Assembly (NCBI GenBank): GCA_900470195.1 | Contig: UEIJ01000011.1 | Span: 1-64,000 of the forward strand | Direction: 5' to 3' | Length of the DNA: 64,000 nt | Source: Hyphomicrobiales bacterium | GTDB lineage: Bacteria > Pseudomonadota > Alphaproteobacteria > Rhizobiales > Rhizobiaceae | In this document: piece by piece, positions 45,095-54,191 of the stretch | Numbering within the stretch: position 1 is the stretch's first letter | Layout of the letters: every line of letters begins with the position of its first letter | The notes under the pieces: model-generated | The model's database searches: none | Told to the model about the DNA's origin: nothing | What the model saw: only the letters and a program-made list of their open reading frames with translations | Program-made: the position numbers and the translations under genes

Positions 45095-45302
45095 TGAGCG
45101 ATGCGTCGGCTCAAGGCAACCAGTTTTTGCATGATGCGGGTAAGACTGGCTCGCAATTGTGTCTTGCACGGTTTTCCTCGGCCTAAAACTGGAACAATCC
45201 TGGTTCCACTCTTGCTGTTTCGCCATATTCGTCTCACATGAGTGGGGAAAAGTCGCGACACAATCGTGTCATTCTTAAATCGACACCAAGTTTGGAGTTG
45301 TC

Positions 45303-46799
45303 ATGTCTAAACGTCCTTCGATCTCTTTCAGCGATTTTGCAGTACCGGAAAAAGGCGTGTCCATCGTCCTCGTCGCCAAGGGCGGCGGCTTTGCGGACGA
45401 GGCGGCCGCAGCTGCCGGCGGTGCGGAAAAGATCAGGCGCATTGCCGAAATTTCCGGGTTTACCGGTGCCTTGGGCAAGACGGCTGAAGCGATCGAGACA
45501 ACTTCCAGCGGTGTCGACAAGATCGTGCTGGTCGGTGTCGGCGAGCCCGGCAAGCTTGGCAATGACGACTGGCTGAAGATCGGCGGGGCGGCTTTTGCAC
45601 GAATCGGCAAGGCCGACCGCGCAACCGTGACGCTGGCACTGCCGGAAACCACCATCGCCGGTGATGAAGCCGCCGATGTGGCGCTGGGCATGATTCTGCG
45701 CTCCTACAAGTTCGAACGCTACAAGACGCGCAAGAACGATGAGGAAAACGGCGATCCGAAACACTCCGCGAAAATCAACATCTGCGTCGCGGATGCCCAT
45801 ACTGCGAAGCGGGCTCTCGAAGTCGCCGAAGCTGTGGCGGACGGCGTTATCCAGGCGCGCAATCTCGTCAATGAGCCTGCGAATATCCTCGGCCCTGTCG
45901 AGTTCGCGCAGGAAGCTGAAAAGCTCGAGAAGCTCGGCGTGAAGGTCGAGGTGCTGGGCGAGAAGGAAATGAAGAAGCTCGGCATGGGTGCGCTTCTTGG
46001 CGTGGCGCAGGGTTCCGTTCGCCCGCCGCGACTGGTCATCATGGAATGGCAGGGCGCGAAGAGCAAGGAAAAGCCGGTGGCCTTCGTCGGCAAGGGCGTG
46101 GTGTTCGATACGGGCGGCATTTCCATCAAGCCTGCTGGCGGCATGGAAGACATGAAGGGCGACATGGGCGGCGCGGCAGCCGTGACCGGCCTGATGCGCG
46201 CTCTGGCTGGCCGCAAGGCGAAGGTCAATGCTATCGGCGTGATCGGCCTTGTGGAAAACATGCCCGATGGCAACGCCCAGCGTCCGGGCGACATCGTGAC
46301 CTCCATGTCCGGGCAGACGATTGAAGTCATCAACACCGATGCGGAAGGCCGTCTCGTCCTCGCCGATGCGCTGCACTATACGAACGACCGTTTCAAGCCG
46401 CGCTTCATCATCAATCTGGCCACGCTTACGGGTGCTGTCATGGTTGCGCTCGGCCAGTATCATGCCGGTCTCTTCTCCAATGACGACGAACTGGCGGACC
46501 AGCTTTACGATGCGGGCCAGTCGACGGGTGAAAAGCTGTGGCGCCTGCCGCTCGGCACCGAATACGACAAGATGATCGATTCGAAGTTCGCCGATATGAA
46601 GAACAGCGCTGGCCGTTACGGCGGATCGATTACGGCGGCACAGTTCCTCAAGCGCTTCGTCGGCGAGACCCCGTGGGCGCATCTCGACGTTGCGGGAACG
46701 GCAATGGGCTCGCCTGCTAACGAATACAGCCAGACCTGGGCCTCCGGCTATGGCGTTCGCCTGCTGGACCGCCTTGTCCGGGATCATTTTGAAAGCTAA
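45303..46799 (+). CDS. pepA: Leucyl aminopeptidase (M17)
   Basis: A 498-residue cytosolic zinc/manganese aminopeptidase that removes N-terminal residues from peptides. Metal and catalytic motifs are visible: [17 protein letters not shown] (Lys and Asp), [11 protein letters not shown] (Asp) and [14 protein letters not shown] (Asp, Glu and Arg of the M17 signature). Length fits the family. In some bacteria PepA also acts as a DNA-binding regulator; nothing in this sequence speaks to that. It is divergent from the lpt genes and precedes holC, a common neighbourhood in proteobacteria. Confidence 0.95.
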   Translation: MSKRPSISFSDFAVPEKGVSIVLVAKGGGFADEAAAAAGGAEKIRRIAEISGFTGALGKTAEAIETTSSGVDKIVLVGVGEPGKLGNDDWLKIGGAAFARIGKADRATVTLALPETTIAGDEAADVALGMILRSYKFERYKTRKNDEENGDPKHSAKINICVADAHTAKRALEVAEAVADGVIQARNLVNEPANILGPVEFAQEAEKLEKLGVKVEVLGEKEMKKLGMGALLGVAQGSVRPPRLVIMEWQGAKSKEKPVAFVGKGVVFDTGGISIKPAGGMEDMKGDMGGAAAVTGLMRALAGRKAKVNAIGVIGLVENMPDGNAQRPGDIVTSMSGQTIEVINTDAEGRLVLADALHYTNDRFKPRFIINLATLTGAVMVALGQYHAGLFSNDDELADQLYDAGQSTGEKLWRLPLGTEYDKMIDSKFADMKNSAGRYGGSITAAQFLKRFVGETPWAHLDVAGTAMGSPANEYSQTWASGYGVRLLDRLVRDHFES

Positions 46800-46822
46800 A
46801 ATCTTTTTCTGAACAAAGGGAT

Positions 46823-46856
46823 GGGTGGAGAAGCGGAATCAGTTTCTCCACCCTTT
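46823..46856 (+). terminator. Hairpin after pepA
   Basis: A 10-bp perfect stem (GGGTGGAGAA / TTCTCCACCC) with an 11-nt loop, followed by TTTCG. It lies 24 bp after pepA and before holC; the short T-run suggests partial termination. Confidence 0.6.
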
Positions 46857-46873
46857 CGTGAAACGGATAGTGC

Positions 46874-47323
46874 ATGGCGGAAATCCTCTTCTACCACCTG
46901 ACGGAATCGACCCTCGATGAGGCCTTGCCCGGCTTGGTCGAGCGGTCGCTCGGGCGCGGCTGGCGCGTCACGATCCAGACCGTCAGCGAGGAAAGACGCG
47001 ATGCGCTGGACGGTTTGCTCTGGACTTTCTCCGACACTTCTTTCGTGGCGCATGGAACCGACAAGGAACCTCATCCCGAACACCAGCCGGTCTTGCTGAC
47101 CACGAGTGAAGCCAATCCGAATGGAGCAACCGTGCGCTTTCTCGTTGAAGGTGCGGGGCTGGAACAGGCGGACGCCTATGAGCGTCTCGTCGTCATGTTC
47201 GACGGACACGATCAGGAGCAGCTCGATATTGCCCGCGGGCAATGGAAAAATTTCAAGGCGGGAAACCACGATTTGACCTACTGGCAGCAGACGCCGGATC
47301 GCCGCTGGGAGCGCAAGGCGTGA
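46874..47323 (+). CDS. holC: DNA polymerase III chi subunit
   Basis: Chi links the clamp loader to SSB in the replication holoenzyme. The protein has 149 residues with typical family features: MAEILFYHLTES, VERSLGRGWRVTIQT (about 24-38), LLWTFSDTSFVAHGT (about 48-62) and RLVVMFDGHDQEQLDIAR. It follows pepA, as in E. coli and many proteobacteria. Its stop overlaps a GTG start of the next gene (GTGA). Confidence 0.93.
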   Translation: MAEILFYHLTESTLDEALPGLVERSLGRGWRVTIQTVSEERRDALDGLLWTFSDTSFVAHGTDKEPHPEHQPVLLTTSEANPNGATVRFLVEGAGLEQADAYERLVVMFDGHDQEQLDIARGQWKNFKAGNHDLTYWQQTPDRRWERKA

Positions 47324-47889
47324 GGCGGTTGTTTTTCATTGTGATGATCGTCGCGGGTTTTGGCCTTGGTATCGGCTATCCCTGGTATATGCGCCATTTC
47401 ACCGGGAGCGAGATTGGCCGCTGGACCATGCTGGAAAATCGGCAGAGCGGCTTCAAGATACAGGAAGTCAGACTATCGGCGGCTGACGGGCCGGTGCGCG
47501 TGTTCATAGATGCGACGCCTTTGCCGGGCTATGTGCCTGCGGAACGACGTTCGGCGGTTACGCTCGCGGTCAGCCGCGACGGTCAGCCGGTTCTCTCCCA
47601 GGGACTGGATTTCGCCTCGACCACCGGCTCCATCAATACGGACCGCCCGCAGGACGGCAGCGTTCTGCGCCAGAGCGCGGGTGATATCGATCCGGTTATT
47701 CCGGGCTCTTATGCTTTCCGGCTGGTGCAGGGCAACACGGATGGGCTTCAACTTTCAAAAGCTGATCTCGTCTTGCGGCGCGGAGCGGAAACGCCCGACG
47801 AGACCTATATGACCATCGGTCTCGTTCTTGGCGTACTTGGCATCTATGGCCTGATGCGTACGCGGTTGAGCAGACGTAGGTTTGAATAA
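47320..47889 (+). CDS. Membrane protein of unknown function, two spans
   Basis: A 189-residue protein. A GTG start at 47320 overlaps the holC stop, indicating translational coupling. Two membrane segments are predicted, at about residues 4-21 (FFIVMIVAGFGLGIGYPWYM) and 160-178 (MTIGLVLGVLGIYGLMRT). The region between, about 135 residues, lies probably in the periplasm (QSGFKIQEVRLSAADGPVRV, ATPLPGYVPAERRSAV). No known domain recognised. The gene's link to holC may only be transcriptional. Confidence 0.7.
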   Translation: MRRLFFIVMIVAGFGLGIGYPWYMRHFTGSEIGRWTMLENRQSGFKIQEVRLSAADGPVRVFIDATPLPGYVPAERRSAVTLAVSRDGQPVLSQGLDFASTTGSINTDRPQDGSVLRQSAGDIDPVIPGSYAFRLVQGNTDGLQLSKADLVLRRGAETPDETYMTIGLVLGVLGIYGLMRTRLSRRRFE

Positions 47890-47939
47890 AGGCGGGTTTT
47901 TCCTTCAGACGGACTTCATAGGCACGGTTTGGCCGTTCC

Positions 47940-49073
47940 TCAGATATCCAGCAATTCGAGCAAGGGGCGAAAAGCATAGAGTGCGGCCCGTCGCCCTGAT
48001 GCCGGCTCAATGGTGCGCAGCAGTCCGGCCTCAACAAGCCGACGCGACAGCAAACGGGCAGACGAGGATGGAATGCCGGACCGATCTACGAAGCGGTCAT
48101 TACGAAAAACCGGACTTGCGAAAACAAAATCCAACGCCTGATCGTGGAACTGGGAGTTCAAGACCTCGCGAAACCGTTCGCGCATTTCGCCATGCAGAGC
48201 AAAAATTCTGTCCGCAGTTTGAATGTTGACGGTGGCCTGTGCGTGCATGGCCTGTAGAAAGAATACGCTCCAACCGGTCCAGTCGCCGTCGGAGGAAACA
48301 CCGCGCATTCTCTGTATATATTCATCCTTATGCTGTTCAAAATATCCTGAAACGAAGAAGTTCGGCTGGCTGATGATTCCCAGTTTCCAGAGCATCAGGG
48401 TGATGAGCATACGTCCAATCCGACCGTTGCCATCCTCGAACGGGTGAAGCGCTTCAAACTCCACATGCGCAAGCGCCGTGCGAATGAGGGGGCGCATCGC
48501 ATTCCCATTCATGAAACGAAGCAATTCGCCCATGGCAGGTTCCAACTGCTCGGGGGAGATGGGGACATAGTAGATTTTCTCCCCCCGCTGGTCGCCTATA
48601 TAATTTTGCTCGATCTTGTAGGAACCGGGACGTTTGCGGGCACCGCGCCCGGCAAACAGCAATTGCTGGTGGGCGGTTCGGATCAGATGTTCGCTCAACG
48701 GCGCTCCTTCGGCCAACGCCTGTTGTGCGTTGCGCAGCGCGCGGGAATATAGGAAGGTTTCTATATCGTCGTTGCGCGCTTCCCTGTAGGGATCGGAAAC
48801 GCCCGCATCCTCTTCAGCTTCGAGGCGATAAAGTTCCTCAATGGTAGAGATCGTACCTTCCATTCTCGATGAACTGACTGCATCCTGACGACGCAGCGGG
48901 GCGAGAAACAGTTCGCTGTTCACCATGCCCGACATTTTGGCATCGTAACGCGCCAGAGATGCTGCTGCCTCCTCAAGAGGGCCAAGCAGAGCCTCGTAGT
49001 CGAGAGAAGCGGGTGAGAACGCTCCGGTATGATAGTGAACCGCTGCTGAAAGGTCGTACGCTTTGGTGATCAT
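47940..49073 (-). CDS. Fic-domain AMPylase-type protein with N-terminal inhibitory helix
   Basis: A 377-residue Fic protein. The active-site motif HPFEDGNGR (H210-R218) matches HPFx(D/E)GNGR and predicts transfer of AMP to a hydroxyl side chain of a target protein. The N-terminal motif S68-S-R-M-E72-G fits the inhibitory (S/T)xxxE(G/N), so it belongs to the class with intramolecular inhibition. The C-terminal part is a winged-helix-like region (SSSARLLSRRLVEAGLL) typical of larger Fic proteins. The start at 49073 is chosen because the longer frame upstream covers the repeat region. It is not paired with a small antitoxin gene. The target is unknown. Probably accessory. Confidence 0.9.
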   Translation of the reverse strand: MITKAYDLSAAVHYHTGAFSPASLDYEALLGPLEEAAASLARYDAKMSGMVNSELFLAPLRRQDAVSSSRMEGTISTIEELYRLEAEEDAGVSDPYREARNDDIETFLYSRALRNAQQALAEGAPLSEHLIRTAHQQLLFAGRGARKRPGSYKIEQNYIGDQRGEKIYYVPISPEQLEPAMGELLRFMNGNAMRPLIRTALAHVEFEALHPFEDGNGRIGRMLITLMLWKLGIISQPNFFVSGYFEQHKDEYIQRMRGVSSDGDWTGWSVFFLQAMHAQATVNIQTADRIFALHGEMRERFREVLNSQFHDQALDFVFASPVFRNDRFVDRSGIPSSSARLLSRRLVEAGLLRTIEPASGRRAALYAFRPLLELLDI

Positions 49074-49080
49074 ATTCTTG

Positions 49081-49220
49081 TCGATTCTGTCATCAAACCG
49101 GGTTGCTGACAGAGTAATGACGTCAAAGCACTTTGACAACAAAAATAGAGGGAATTTTGTCGTCAAATCGGATTGCTGTTAATAGGCTAGCGTCAAATCC
49201 GTTTATAACAGAAAATACAA
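49081..49220. repeat. Diverged 70-bp tandem repeat upstream of fic with phased motifs
   Basis: Two tandem 70-bp units (49081-49150 and 49151-49220) agree at about 42 of 70 positions. CRTCAAA motifs occur at 49091, 49121, 49161 and 49191, spaced exactly 30, 40 and 30 bp, multiples of about 10 bp, so they face the same side of the helix. The longest conserved stretch runs through CRTCAAAYCGGRTTGCTG. Together they look like operator arrays for a regulator of fic. Sequence between the motifs has diverged, which suggests selection on the motifs. Confidence 0.7.
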
Positions 49221-49273
49221 TGATATTGACGTAACCCTAATGCGGTTTGGCGTCGGATGGCAGAAATGAGCAC

Positions 49274-51157
49274 TCATTCCGCCATTGCTTCTTCATATTC
49301 GGCCGACATTTCCAGCCATTTATCCTCAGCATCCGCAAGGGCTGAGCGTGCATCGCTCATGTCCTTGTTGATGCGGATCGCCTTTTGAGGCTCCTTCTCG
49401 TAAAGAGCCGGATCTTCCAGTTGGGACGAGAAGCCTTGAATCTGTTTCTGCAGTTTTTGAATCAAGGCTTCGGTTTCCTTGATCTTTTTCTGCAGCGGCG
49501 CCATGGCTTCGCGTTTCTGGGCGGCGAGTTTTCGCTGTTCGGCCTTGTTGACCTTGGCGCTATCGTCGCGGTCGGAAGCCGGTTCTCCCCTGGCGTCGGC
49601 CAGAACGATCTGACGGTATTCGTCGAGATCGCCATCAAACGTCTTCACGCCGCCTTCGCGAACCAGCCACAGCCGTTCCATCGTGGCTTCGATCAAGTGG
49701 CGGTCGTGGGCGATAAGGATCACCGCGCCGTTGAAAGCGTTGAGCGCATGCACAAGCTCCTCGCGGCTGTCGATGTCCAGGTGGTTGGTCGGTTCGTCGA
49801 GGATCAGCAGGTTCGGACCGTAAAACGTCGCAAGCCCCATCAGGAGGCGCGCTTTCTCACCGCCGGAAAGGTCTTTGGCAGGCGTCAGCATTTTCTCGGT
49901 CGAAAGGCCCATCTGCGCAACACGCGCGCGCACCTTGGCTTCCGGCTCCGTCGGCATCAGCTTGCGCACATGCTCGATGGCATTGTCTTCCGGTATGAGG
50001 TCATCAAGCTGATGCTGCGCGAAAAAGGCAACCTTCAGATTGGGGGAAACCGTAAGAGTGCCTTTTTCCGGCGTCAGGCGACCGGCAATCAGCTTGGCCA
50101 GCGTCGACTTGCCGTTACCGTTCGAGCCCAGAAGCGCAATACGGTCGTCATTGTCGATGCGCAACGTCACATTGCGCAGCACCGGCTTGCCCGGCACGTA
50201 GCCCACATCCGCATTGTCGAGCGCGATGATCGGTGAGGCGGCCTTCTTTTCCGCGTCCGGAAAGCGGAACGGCTGCACATGGCTTTCGACATAAAGCTCG
50301 ATCGGCTTCAGCTTTTGCAGCGCCTTCAGGCGAGATTGCGCCTGCCGTGCCTTGGTTGCCTTGGCGCGGAAGCGTTCCACGAAGGATTCCATGTGCTTGC
50401 GGTGGGCTTCCTGCTTGGCGTGCGCCTTCTGCTGCAATTCCAGCATTTCGTGCCGCTGGCGCTCAAACTGGTCGTAATTGCCGCGCCAGAAGCTGATCTT
50501 CTTCTGGTCGAGATGCATGATCGAGCTGGTCGCGGAGTTCAGGAGATCGCGATCATGGCTGATGATGATGACCGTGTGCGGATAGCGCTTCACATAGTCG
50601 ACCAGCCACAGAACGCCTTCAAGGTCGAGATAGTTGGTCGGTTCGTCCAGAAGCAGCAGGTCTGGCGCTGCAAAGAGGACCGCAGCCAGCGCGACGCGCA
50701 TGCGCCAGCCGCCGGAGAAGGCTGACGCCGGCTGGCGTTGCGCTTCGGCGCTGAAACCGAGGCCGGACAGAATGGCGCCTGCGCGTGCTTCTGCGGAATG
50801 GGCGTCGATATCGGCAAGGCGCGTGTGAATTTCGGCGATGCGATGCGGATCGGTCGCTGTGGCCGCTTCTTCCAGAAGCGCTGCGCGTTCCTTGTCCGCC
50901 TTCATGACAATTTCGATCAGCGCTTCTTCGGTGCCGGGCGCTTCCTGTGCGACCTGACCGATACGGGTATTCTTCGGAAGCGAGATGCTGCCGGTTTCCG
51001 GCGCGAGATCGCCCGTAATCACGCGAAAAAGCGTGGATTTTCCGGTGCCGTTGCGGCCGACAAAGCCCGTCTTCGATCCCGCTGGCAGCGTCACGCTGGC
51101 GTGGTCGATCAGGAGGCGTCCGGCAATTCGTACGGAGATATCGTCAAGGATAAGCAT
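49274..51157 (-). CDS. ABC-F family ATPase (Uup/YheS-like)
   Basis: A 627-residue protein with two ABC domains and no membrane spans. Walker A motifs are GFVGRNGTGKST (about 29-40) and ALLGSNGNGKST (about 335-346); signature motifs are SAFSGGWRMR and DLSGGEKARLLMG; Walker B sites are LLLLDEPTNYLD and LLILDEPTNHLD. The linker between domains is rich in charged residues (KAHAKQEAHRKHMESF). A C-terminal coiled coil is visible (about 540-627). ABC-F proteins act on ribosomes, affecting translation or antibiotic protection. The start at 51157 is inferred from the conserved MLILDDISVR; no ribosome binding site is clear. Confidence 0.91.
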   Translation of the reverse strand: MLILDDISVRIAGRLLIDHASVTLPAGSKTGFVGRNGTGKSTLFRVITGDLAPETGSISLPKNTRIGQVAQEAPGTEEALIEIVMKADKERAALLEEAATATDPHRIAEIHTRLADIDAHSAEARAGAILSGLGFSAEAQRQPASAFSGGWRMRVALAAVLFAAPDLLLLDEPTNYLDLEGVLWLVDYVKRYPHTVIIISHDRDLLNSATSSIMHLDQKKISFWRGNYDQFERQRHEMLELQQKAHAKQEAHRKHMESFVERFRAKATKARQAQSRLKALQKLKPIELYVESHVQPFRFPDAEKKAASPIIALDNADVGYVPGKPVLRNVTLRIDNDDRIALLGSNGNGKSTLAKLIAGRLTPEKGTLTVSPNLKVAFFAQHQLDDLIPEDNAIEHVRKLMPTEPEAKVRARVAQMGLSTEKMLTPAKDLSGGEKARLLMGLATFYGPNLLILDEPTNHLDIDSREELVHALNAFNGAVILIAHDRHLIEATMERLWLVREGGVKTFDGDLDEYRQIVLADARGEPASDRDDSAKVNKAEQRKLAAQKREAMAPLQKKIKETEALIQKLQKQIQGFSSQLEDPALYEKEPQKAIRINKDMSDARSALADAEDKWLEMSAEYEEAMAE

Positions 51158-51209
51158 GATGAAAGCGCTTTTGCACGGCTTGAAGCGTTTTCGCAAGTAT
51201 CAACAACAG

Positions 51210-51722
51210 TCAGGCGAAGCGGCGTCCGCCTTCCGTTCGCAGGAAATGCATGAGATCGAGCGACGGCGCTTCCGTTCCCAGTCTGGTGAACGCGGTATGG
51301 ATTTGTCCGCGATGATGCGTCTGGTGGTTGAACATATGCGCAAGCGACGGCGCGAGCCTCTGGCTTATCGTGCGCATTTCATTGAGCGCAGTGTAGCTGT
51401 AGCGGCCACCAAGTTTCTGGTTGTCGAGCCCGTCCGCGAAGCGGCATATGCGCGCGTCTTCCGCCTGCCGCAGATCGCGCAGCATGATGAAATTGTCGGA
51501 AATGATCGCATCGAGCGTTTTCGGGTGGTCGCCTTCCGTGGTGAAGCGTTTCATCCAGATGCGGTCGGCGACCAGTATGTGATTGAGCGTGCGGTGGATG
51601 GAACCGAAGAACAGGCCGAGGTCGAGCCTGTATTCCTCGTCGCTCAGTTCTGCGGCGGCAGCATAGACAAGTTCATTTGCCCATCGGTTGTAATAGGCGA
51701 ACATTTGAAAATGCTGTTCCAT
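51210..51722 (-). CDS. DinB/YfiT-like metalloprotein
   Basis: A 170-residue helical protein of the DinB family. Typical metal-binding histidines are seen in IHRTLNHILVADRIW (about 42-56) and LAHMFNHQTHHRGQIHT (about 127-143). Most DinB-like proteins are of unknown activity; some are thiol transferases with a metal. The N-terminus MEQHFQMFAYYNRWANELVY is also characteristic. It lies alone between the ABC-F gene and ndk. Confidence 0.84.
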   Translation of the reverse strand: MEQHFQMFAYYNRWANELVYAAAAELSDEEYRLDLGLFFGSIHRTLNHILVADRIWMKRFTTEGDHPKTLDAIISDNFIMLRDLRQAEDARICRFADGLDNQKLGGRYSYTALNEMRTISQRLAPSLAHMFNHQTHHRGQIHTAFTRLGTEAPSLDLMHFLRTEGGRRFA

Positions 51723-51895
51723 GCGACCCCCTGACCATCCGTCCGCCCCGCTTCCGCGGGCTGAATCGGCGCGGCATCATCTATGCAATCAATTTTCTGT
51801 CGTCTCAAGGTGCTAATCGGTTCGCCTCTTGGCAATCGGGCCTATCGACGGTATAGAGCCTCACTTTTCTGAAAATTCCAGCACAAGGTGTCATA

Positions 51896-52318
51896 ATGGC
51901 AATCGAACGTACCTTCTCCATGATCAAGCCCGATGCGACCCGCCGCAACCTGACCGGCGCCATCACCGCCAAGCTCGAAGCAGCTGGCCTGCGCGTCGTC
52001 GCTTCGAAGCGCGTCTGGATGAGCCTGCGTGAAGCTGAAGGCTTCTATGCTGTTCACAAGGATCGCCCTTTCTTCGGCGAACTGACGGAATTCATGTCTT
52101 CCGGCCCGACGGTCGTTCAGGTTCTGGAAGGTGAAAACGCCATCGCCAAGAACCGCGAAATCATGGGCGCAACCAACCCGGCAAACGCTGATGAAGGCAC
52201 CATCCGCAAGGAATTCGCCCTGTCGATCGGCGAAAATTCCGTCCACGGTTCGGACGCTCCGGAAACCGCTGCCGAAGAAATCGCATACTGGTTCTCGGGC
52301 ACCGAAATCGTCGGCTGA
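51896..52318 (+). CDS. ndk: Nucleoside diphosphate kinase
   Basis: Transfers the gamma phosphate between nucleoside triphosphates and diphosphates to balance nucleotide pools. The protein has 140 residues. The phosphorylated His lies in [11 protein letters not shown] (His117), and [14 protein letters not shown] begins the enzyme. Length and motifs are normal. Codon bias suggests a highly expressed gene. A bidirectional terminator follows and is shared with the META-domain gene. Confidence 0.97.
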   Translation: MAIERTFSMIKPDATRRNLTGAITAKLEAAGLRVVASKRVWMSLREAEGFYAVHKDRPFFGELTEFMSSGPTVVQVLEGENAIAKNREIMGATNPANADEGTIRKEFALSIGENSVHGSDAPETAAEEIAYWFSGTEIVG

Positions 52319-52338
52319 TCCCAATGAGAATATAAAGA

Positions 52339-52366
52339 AAAAGCCCGGTCTGACCGGGCTTTTTTG
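52339..52366. terminator. Bidirectional terminator between ndk and the META gene
   Basis: Stem AAAGCCCGGT / ACCGGGCTTT with a CTG loop and flanking A- and T-runs. It lies 20 bp after ndk and 21 bp beyond the stop of the convergent META-domain gene. Confidence 0.9.
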
Positions 52367-52386
52367 TTGGCTGGGCGGAAACAAGT

Positions 52387-53190
52387 TCAAAGGCTCTGCG
52401 CGAGCCTTGCCATTTCCTTCCCTTCGTCGTCGAAGAGAACGAGCTTGCCCATATCGATCTTGTATGACTTGGTTTTGCCGAGCACGTCGAGGAACTTGCG
52501 TTCCTGGTTCATGAGGGCAGGCGGGCACTGGACATAGGTCGATCCGATCTCGGCAAAGGCAATATTCTCTCCGGTGACGGTCGCCTTGCTGAAATAGCGG
52601 TTGCAGCCGCCCGAGCCGCTGACGGCGCCATCGGTCGAAACCGTCAGGGTCGTCTGTGCGTTGTCGATCACGCCGCCGCCCTGAATGTCTTCCGCCAGCC
52701 AGTCCTTGCCTTCTATGCCGGTGGCCGCACCCTCGTCACCGCTCTTGCGAACCATCACGACCTTGATTTCCGCCGGTTCGCCGGGGTTCTCCGGATCGAT
52801 GGCGTAGCGTTCGTCATTGACGAACCACAGCGTATCGCCTGCCGAAATACGCGCCTGCAGGGCATAGCTGTGGCCGGGCTGGATCTGGTCCGTATCGAAA
52901 TTGATGGCAAACGGGATCGGCGAGCCCTGAACGGATTCGATCCGTGCTTCGCCAATGACCTTGGACGGGGCGTCGGCCAGCGAGACGTCGGAAAGCTGAA
53001 CCGTCAGGCTTGCTTCCGGCGGCAGCGCGATCCGCTCGCGGTAGACGACCTTGCCGTTGACGGTTTTCTCCGCCGCCAGGCTGCTTGTCGGCATCGAGGT
53101 GGTCAGGAACAGGGCAGCGCCGCCGAGCGCGCCAATGCCGGCCACAAGTGCTGCAGCAATTGAAAGGGTTTTCGCCAATCCATTTCGCAT
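52387..53190 (-). CDS. Exported YbaY and META domain protein
   Basis: A 267-residue exported protein. The signal peptide (about 1-40; AAALVAGIGALGGAALFLTT) is followed by a YbaY-like domain (about 45-145; VNGKVVYRERIALPPEASLTV, YALQARI) and a META/HslJ-like domain (about 160-267; GKDWLAEDIQGGGV, GSGGCNRYFSKATV). Combined YbaY-META proteins occur in alphaproteobacteria and are thought to act in the envelope. The ATG at 53190 is preferred; an upstream Met at 53220 is possible. The Cys in GGCNRY is the conserved META residue. Confidence 0.82.
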   Translation of the reverse strand: MRNGLAKTLSIAAALVAGIGALGGAALFLTTSMPTSSLAAEKTVNGKVVYRERIALPPEASLTVQLSDVSLADAPSKVIGEARIESVQGSPIPFAINFDTDQIQPGHSYALQARISAGDTLWFVNDERYAIDPENPGEPAEIKVVMVRKSGDEGAATGIEGKDWLAEDIQGGGVIDNAQTTLTVSTDGAVSGSGGCNRYFSKATVTGENIAFAEIGSTYVQCPPALMNQERKFLDVLGKTKSYKIDMGKLVLFDDEGKEMARLAQSL

Positions 53191-53448
53191 CGTTAAAGCC
53201 CGAAACTTCCGTTCCCGCATGCGTTGTTTGTTGCAAGACAGATGGCGCTGATGCGGTTTCCGGTCTGTCTGTTACCATCGCCTGTCGGCATCTGATTCAT
53301 GAGGCCGACAATAACGAAATCTTCGTGTGAAAATTGTGGCGGCGCAAGAACGCGCCAGCTAAATTACCCACTATTCTAGGGGGTTAAATAGTTAATTCGC
53401 AATTAAGATGAAAAATTGAGATCAATAGTAAAATCTGCAATCCGAAGG

Positions 53449-53928
53449 TCAGGATTGTTTCCAGCGTTCGCGAATCTTCTCATCCTCCTCTTTGGACGAC
53501 ACCCAGCCGCCGACCGAGCCGTCCGCGAGATGCTCTCTTTTCCAGAACGGAGCGTCGGTTTTCATGTAGTCCATCAGGAAGGAGGCGGCCTCGAAAGCCG
53601 CATGGCGATGCGATGACGCCGCAGCCACCAGAACGATGTTTTCGCCCGGCTTGATAAGTCCGTAACGGTGAATGATCGTAAGCGCGGTTATCGGCCAGCG
53701 CGCGATGGCCTGCCGGGCGATACGGGTGATTTCCGCTTCGGCCATGCCCGGATAATGTTCCAGTTCCAGGGCGGAAAGCGTGCCGCTTTCATCGCGGCAA
53801 AGCCCGGTAAAGGTGATGATGGCGCCGATATCCGTTCGGCCCTGTCCAAGCCTGCGCAGTTCCGCCGCCGTGTCGAAATCTTCGCTTCTTATGCCGACGA
53901 ACAGTGGGCACTCGGTCTGCCCGCTCAT
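53449..53928 (-). CDS. moaE: Molybdopterin synthase catalytic subunit MoaE
   Basis: MoaE, with MoaD, inserts the dithiolene sulfurs that form molybdopterin. The protein has 159 residues. Seen are the FTGLCRDE segment (about 41-48), LELEHYPGMAEAEI (about 54-67), ASSHRHAAFEA with the substrate-binding His-Arg and MDYMKTDAPFWKRE (Lys ligands near 120-130). It lies 1 bp downstream of moaD, and pgsA and uvrC precede, an order common in Rhizobiales. Confidence 0.95.
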   Translation of the reverse strand: MSGQTECPLFVGIRSEDFDTAAELRRLGQGRTDIGAIITFTGLCRDESGTLSALELEHYPGMAEAEITRIARQAIARWPITALTIIHRYGLIKPGENIVLVAAASSHRHAAFEAASFLMDYMKTDAPFWKREHLADGSVGGWVSSKEEDEKIRERWKQS

Positions 53929-53929
53929 T

Positions 53930-54187
53930 TCACCCTCCCGTCATGGGCGGAAAGAGCGCAACTTCGTCGCCGTCATTCACCAGTTCGCCATGCTCGGCAT
54001 GTTCCTGATTGATCGCGGCGCGAATGACATGCTCGTGCTCGAAAGCGGCTTCATATTCCGGCCCAAGCGATTTCAGATGGCTGATCAGATCGCCGACAGT
54101 TGTTTGAGGCGAGGGGAGTTCGATGATCTCCTCACCCTTGCCGATTTTCTCGCGCACCCATGCAAAATAGACGAGTTTTACCGCCAC
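53930..54187 (-). CDS. moaD: Molybdopterin synthase sulfur carrier subunit MoaD
   Basis: An 85-residue ubiquitin-fold protein with the obligatory C-terminal Gly-Gly (FPPMTGG), which carries a thiocarboxylate that supplies sulfur to molybdopterin. The N-terminus (VKLVYFAWVREKIGKGEE) is typical. It overlaps neither neighbour but lies 4 bp after the pgsA stop and 1 bp before moaE, so it is in one transcript with them. Confidence 0.95.
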   Translation of the reverse strand: MAVKLVYFAWVREKIGKGEEIIELPSPQTTVGDLISHLKSLGPEYEAAFEHEHVIRAAINQEHAEHGELVNDGDEVALFPPMTGG

Positions 54188-54191
54188 TGGA

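Noticed and set aside
45234-46787. 517-codon open frame on the minus strand
   Set aside because: It mirrors pepA, whose M17 motifs and ribosome binding site are clear. Composition of the antisense product (very rich in His, Arg, Asp, Leu) is that of a shadow frame.
47940-49073. A Fic-Doc toxin-antitoxin module
   Set aside because: No small antitoxin gene adjoins the fic gene, and the inhibitory motif lies within the same protein, so the two-gene module is not supported.
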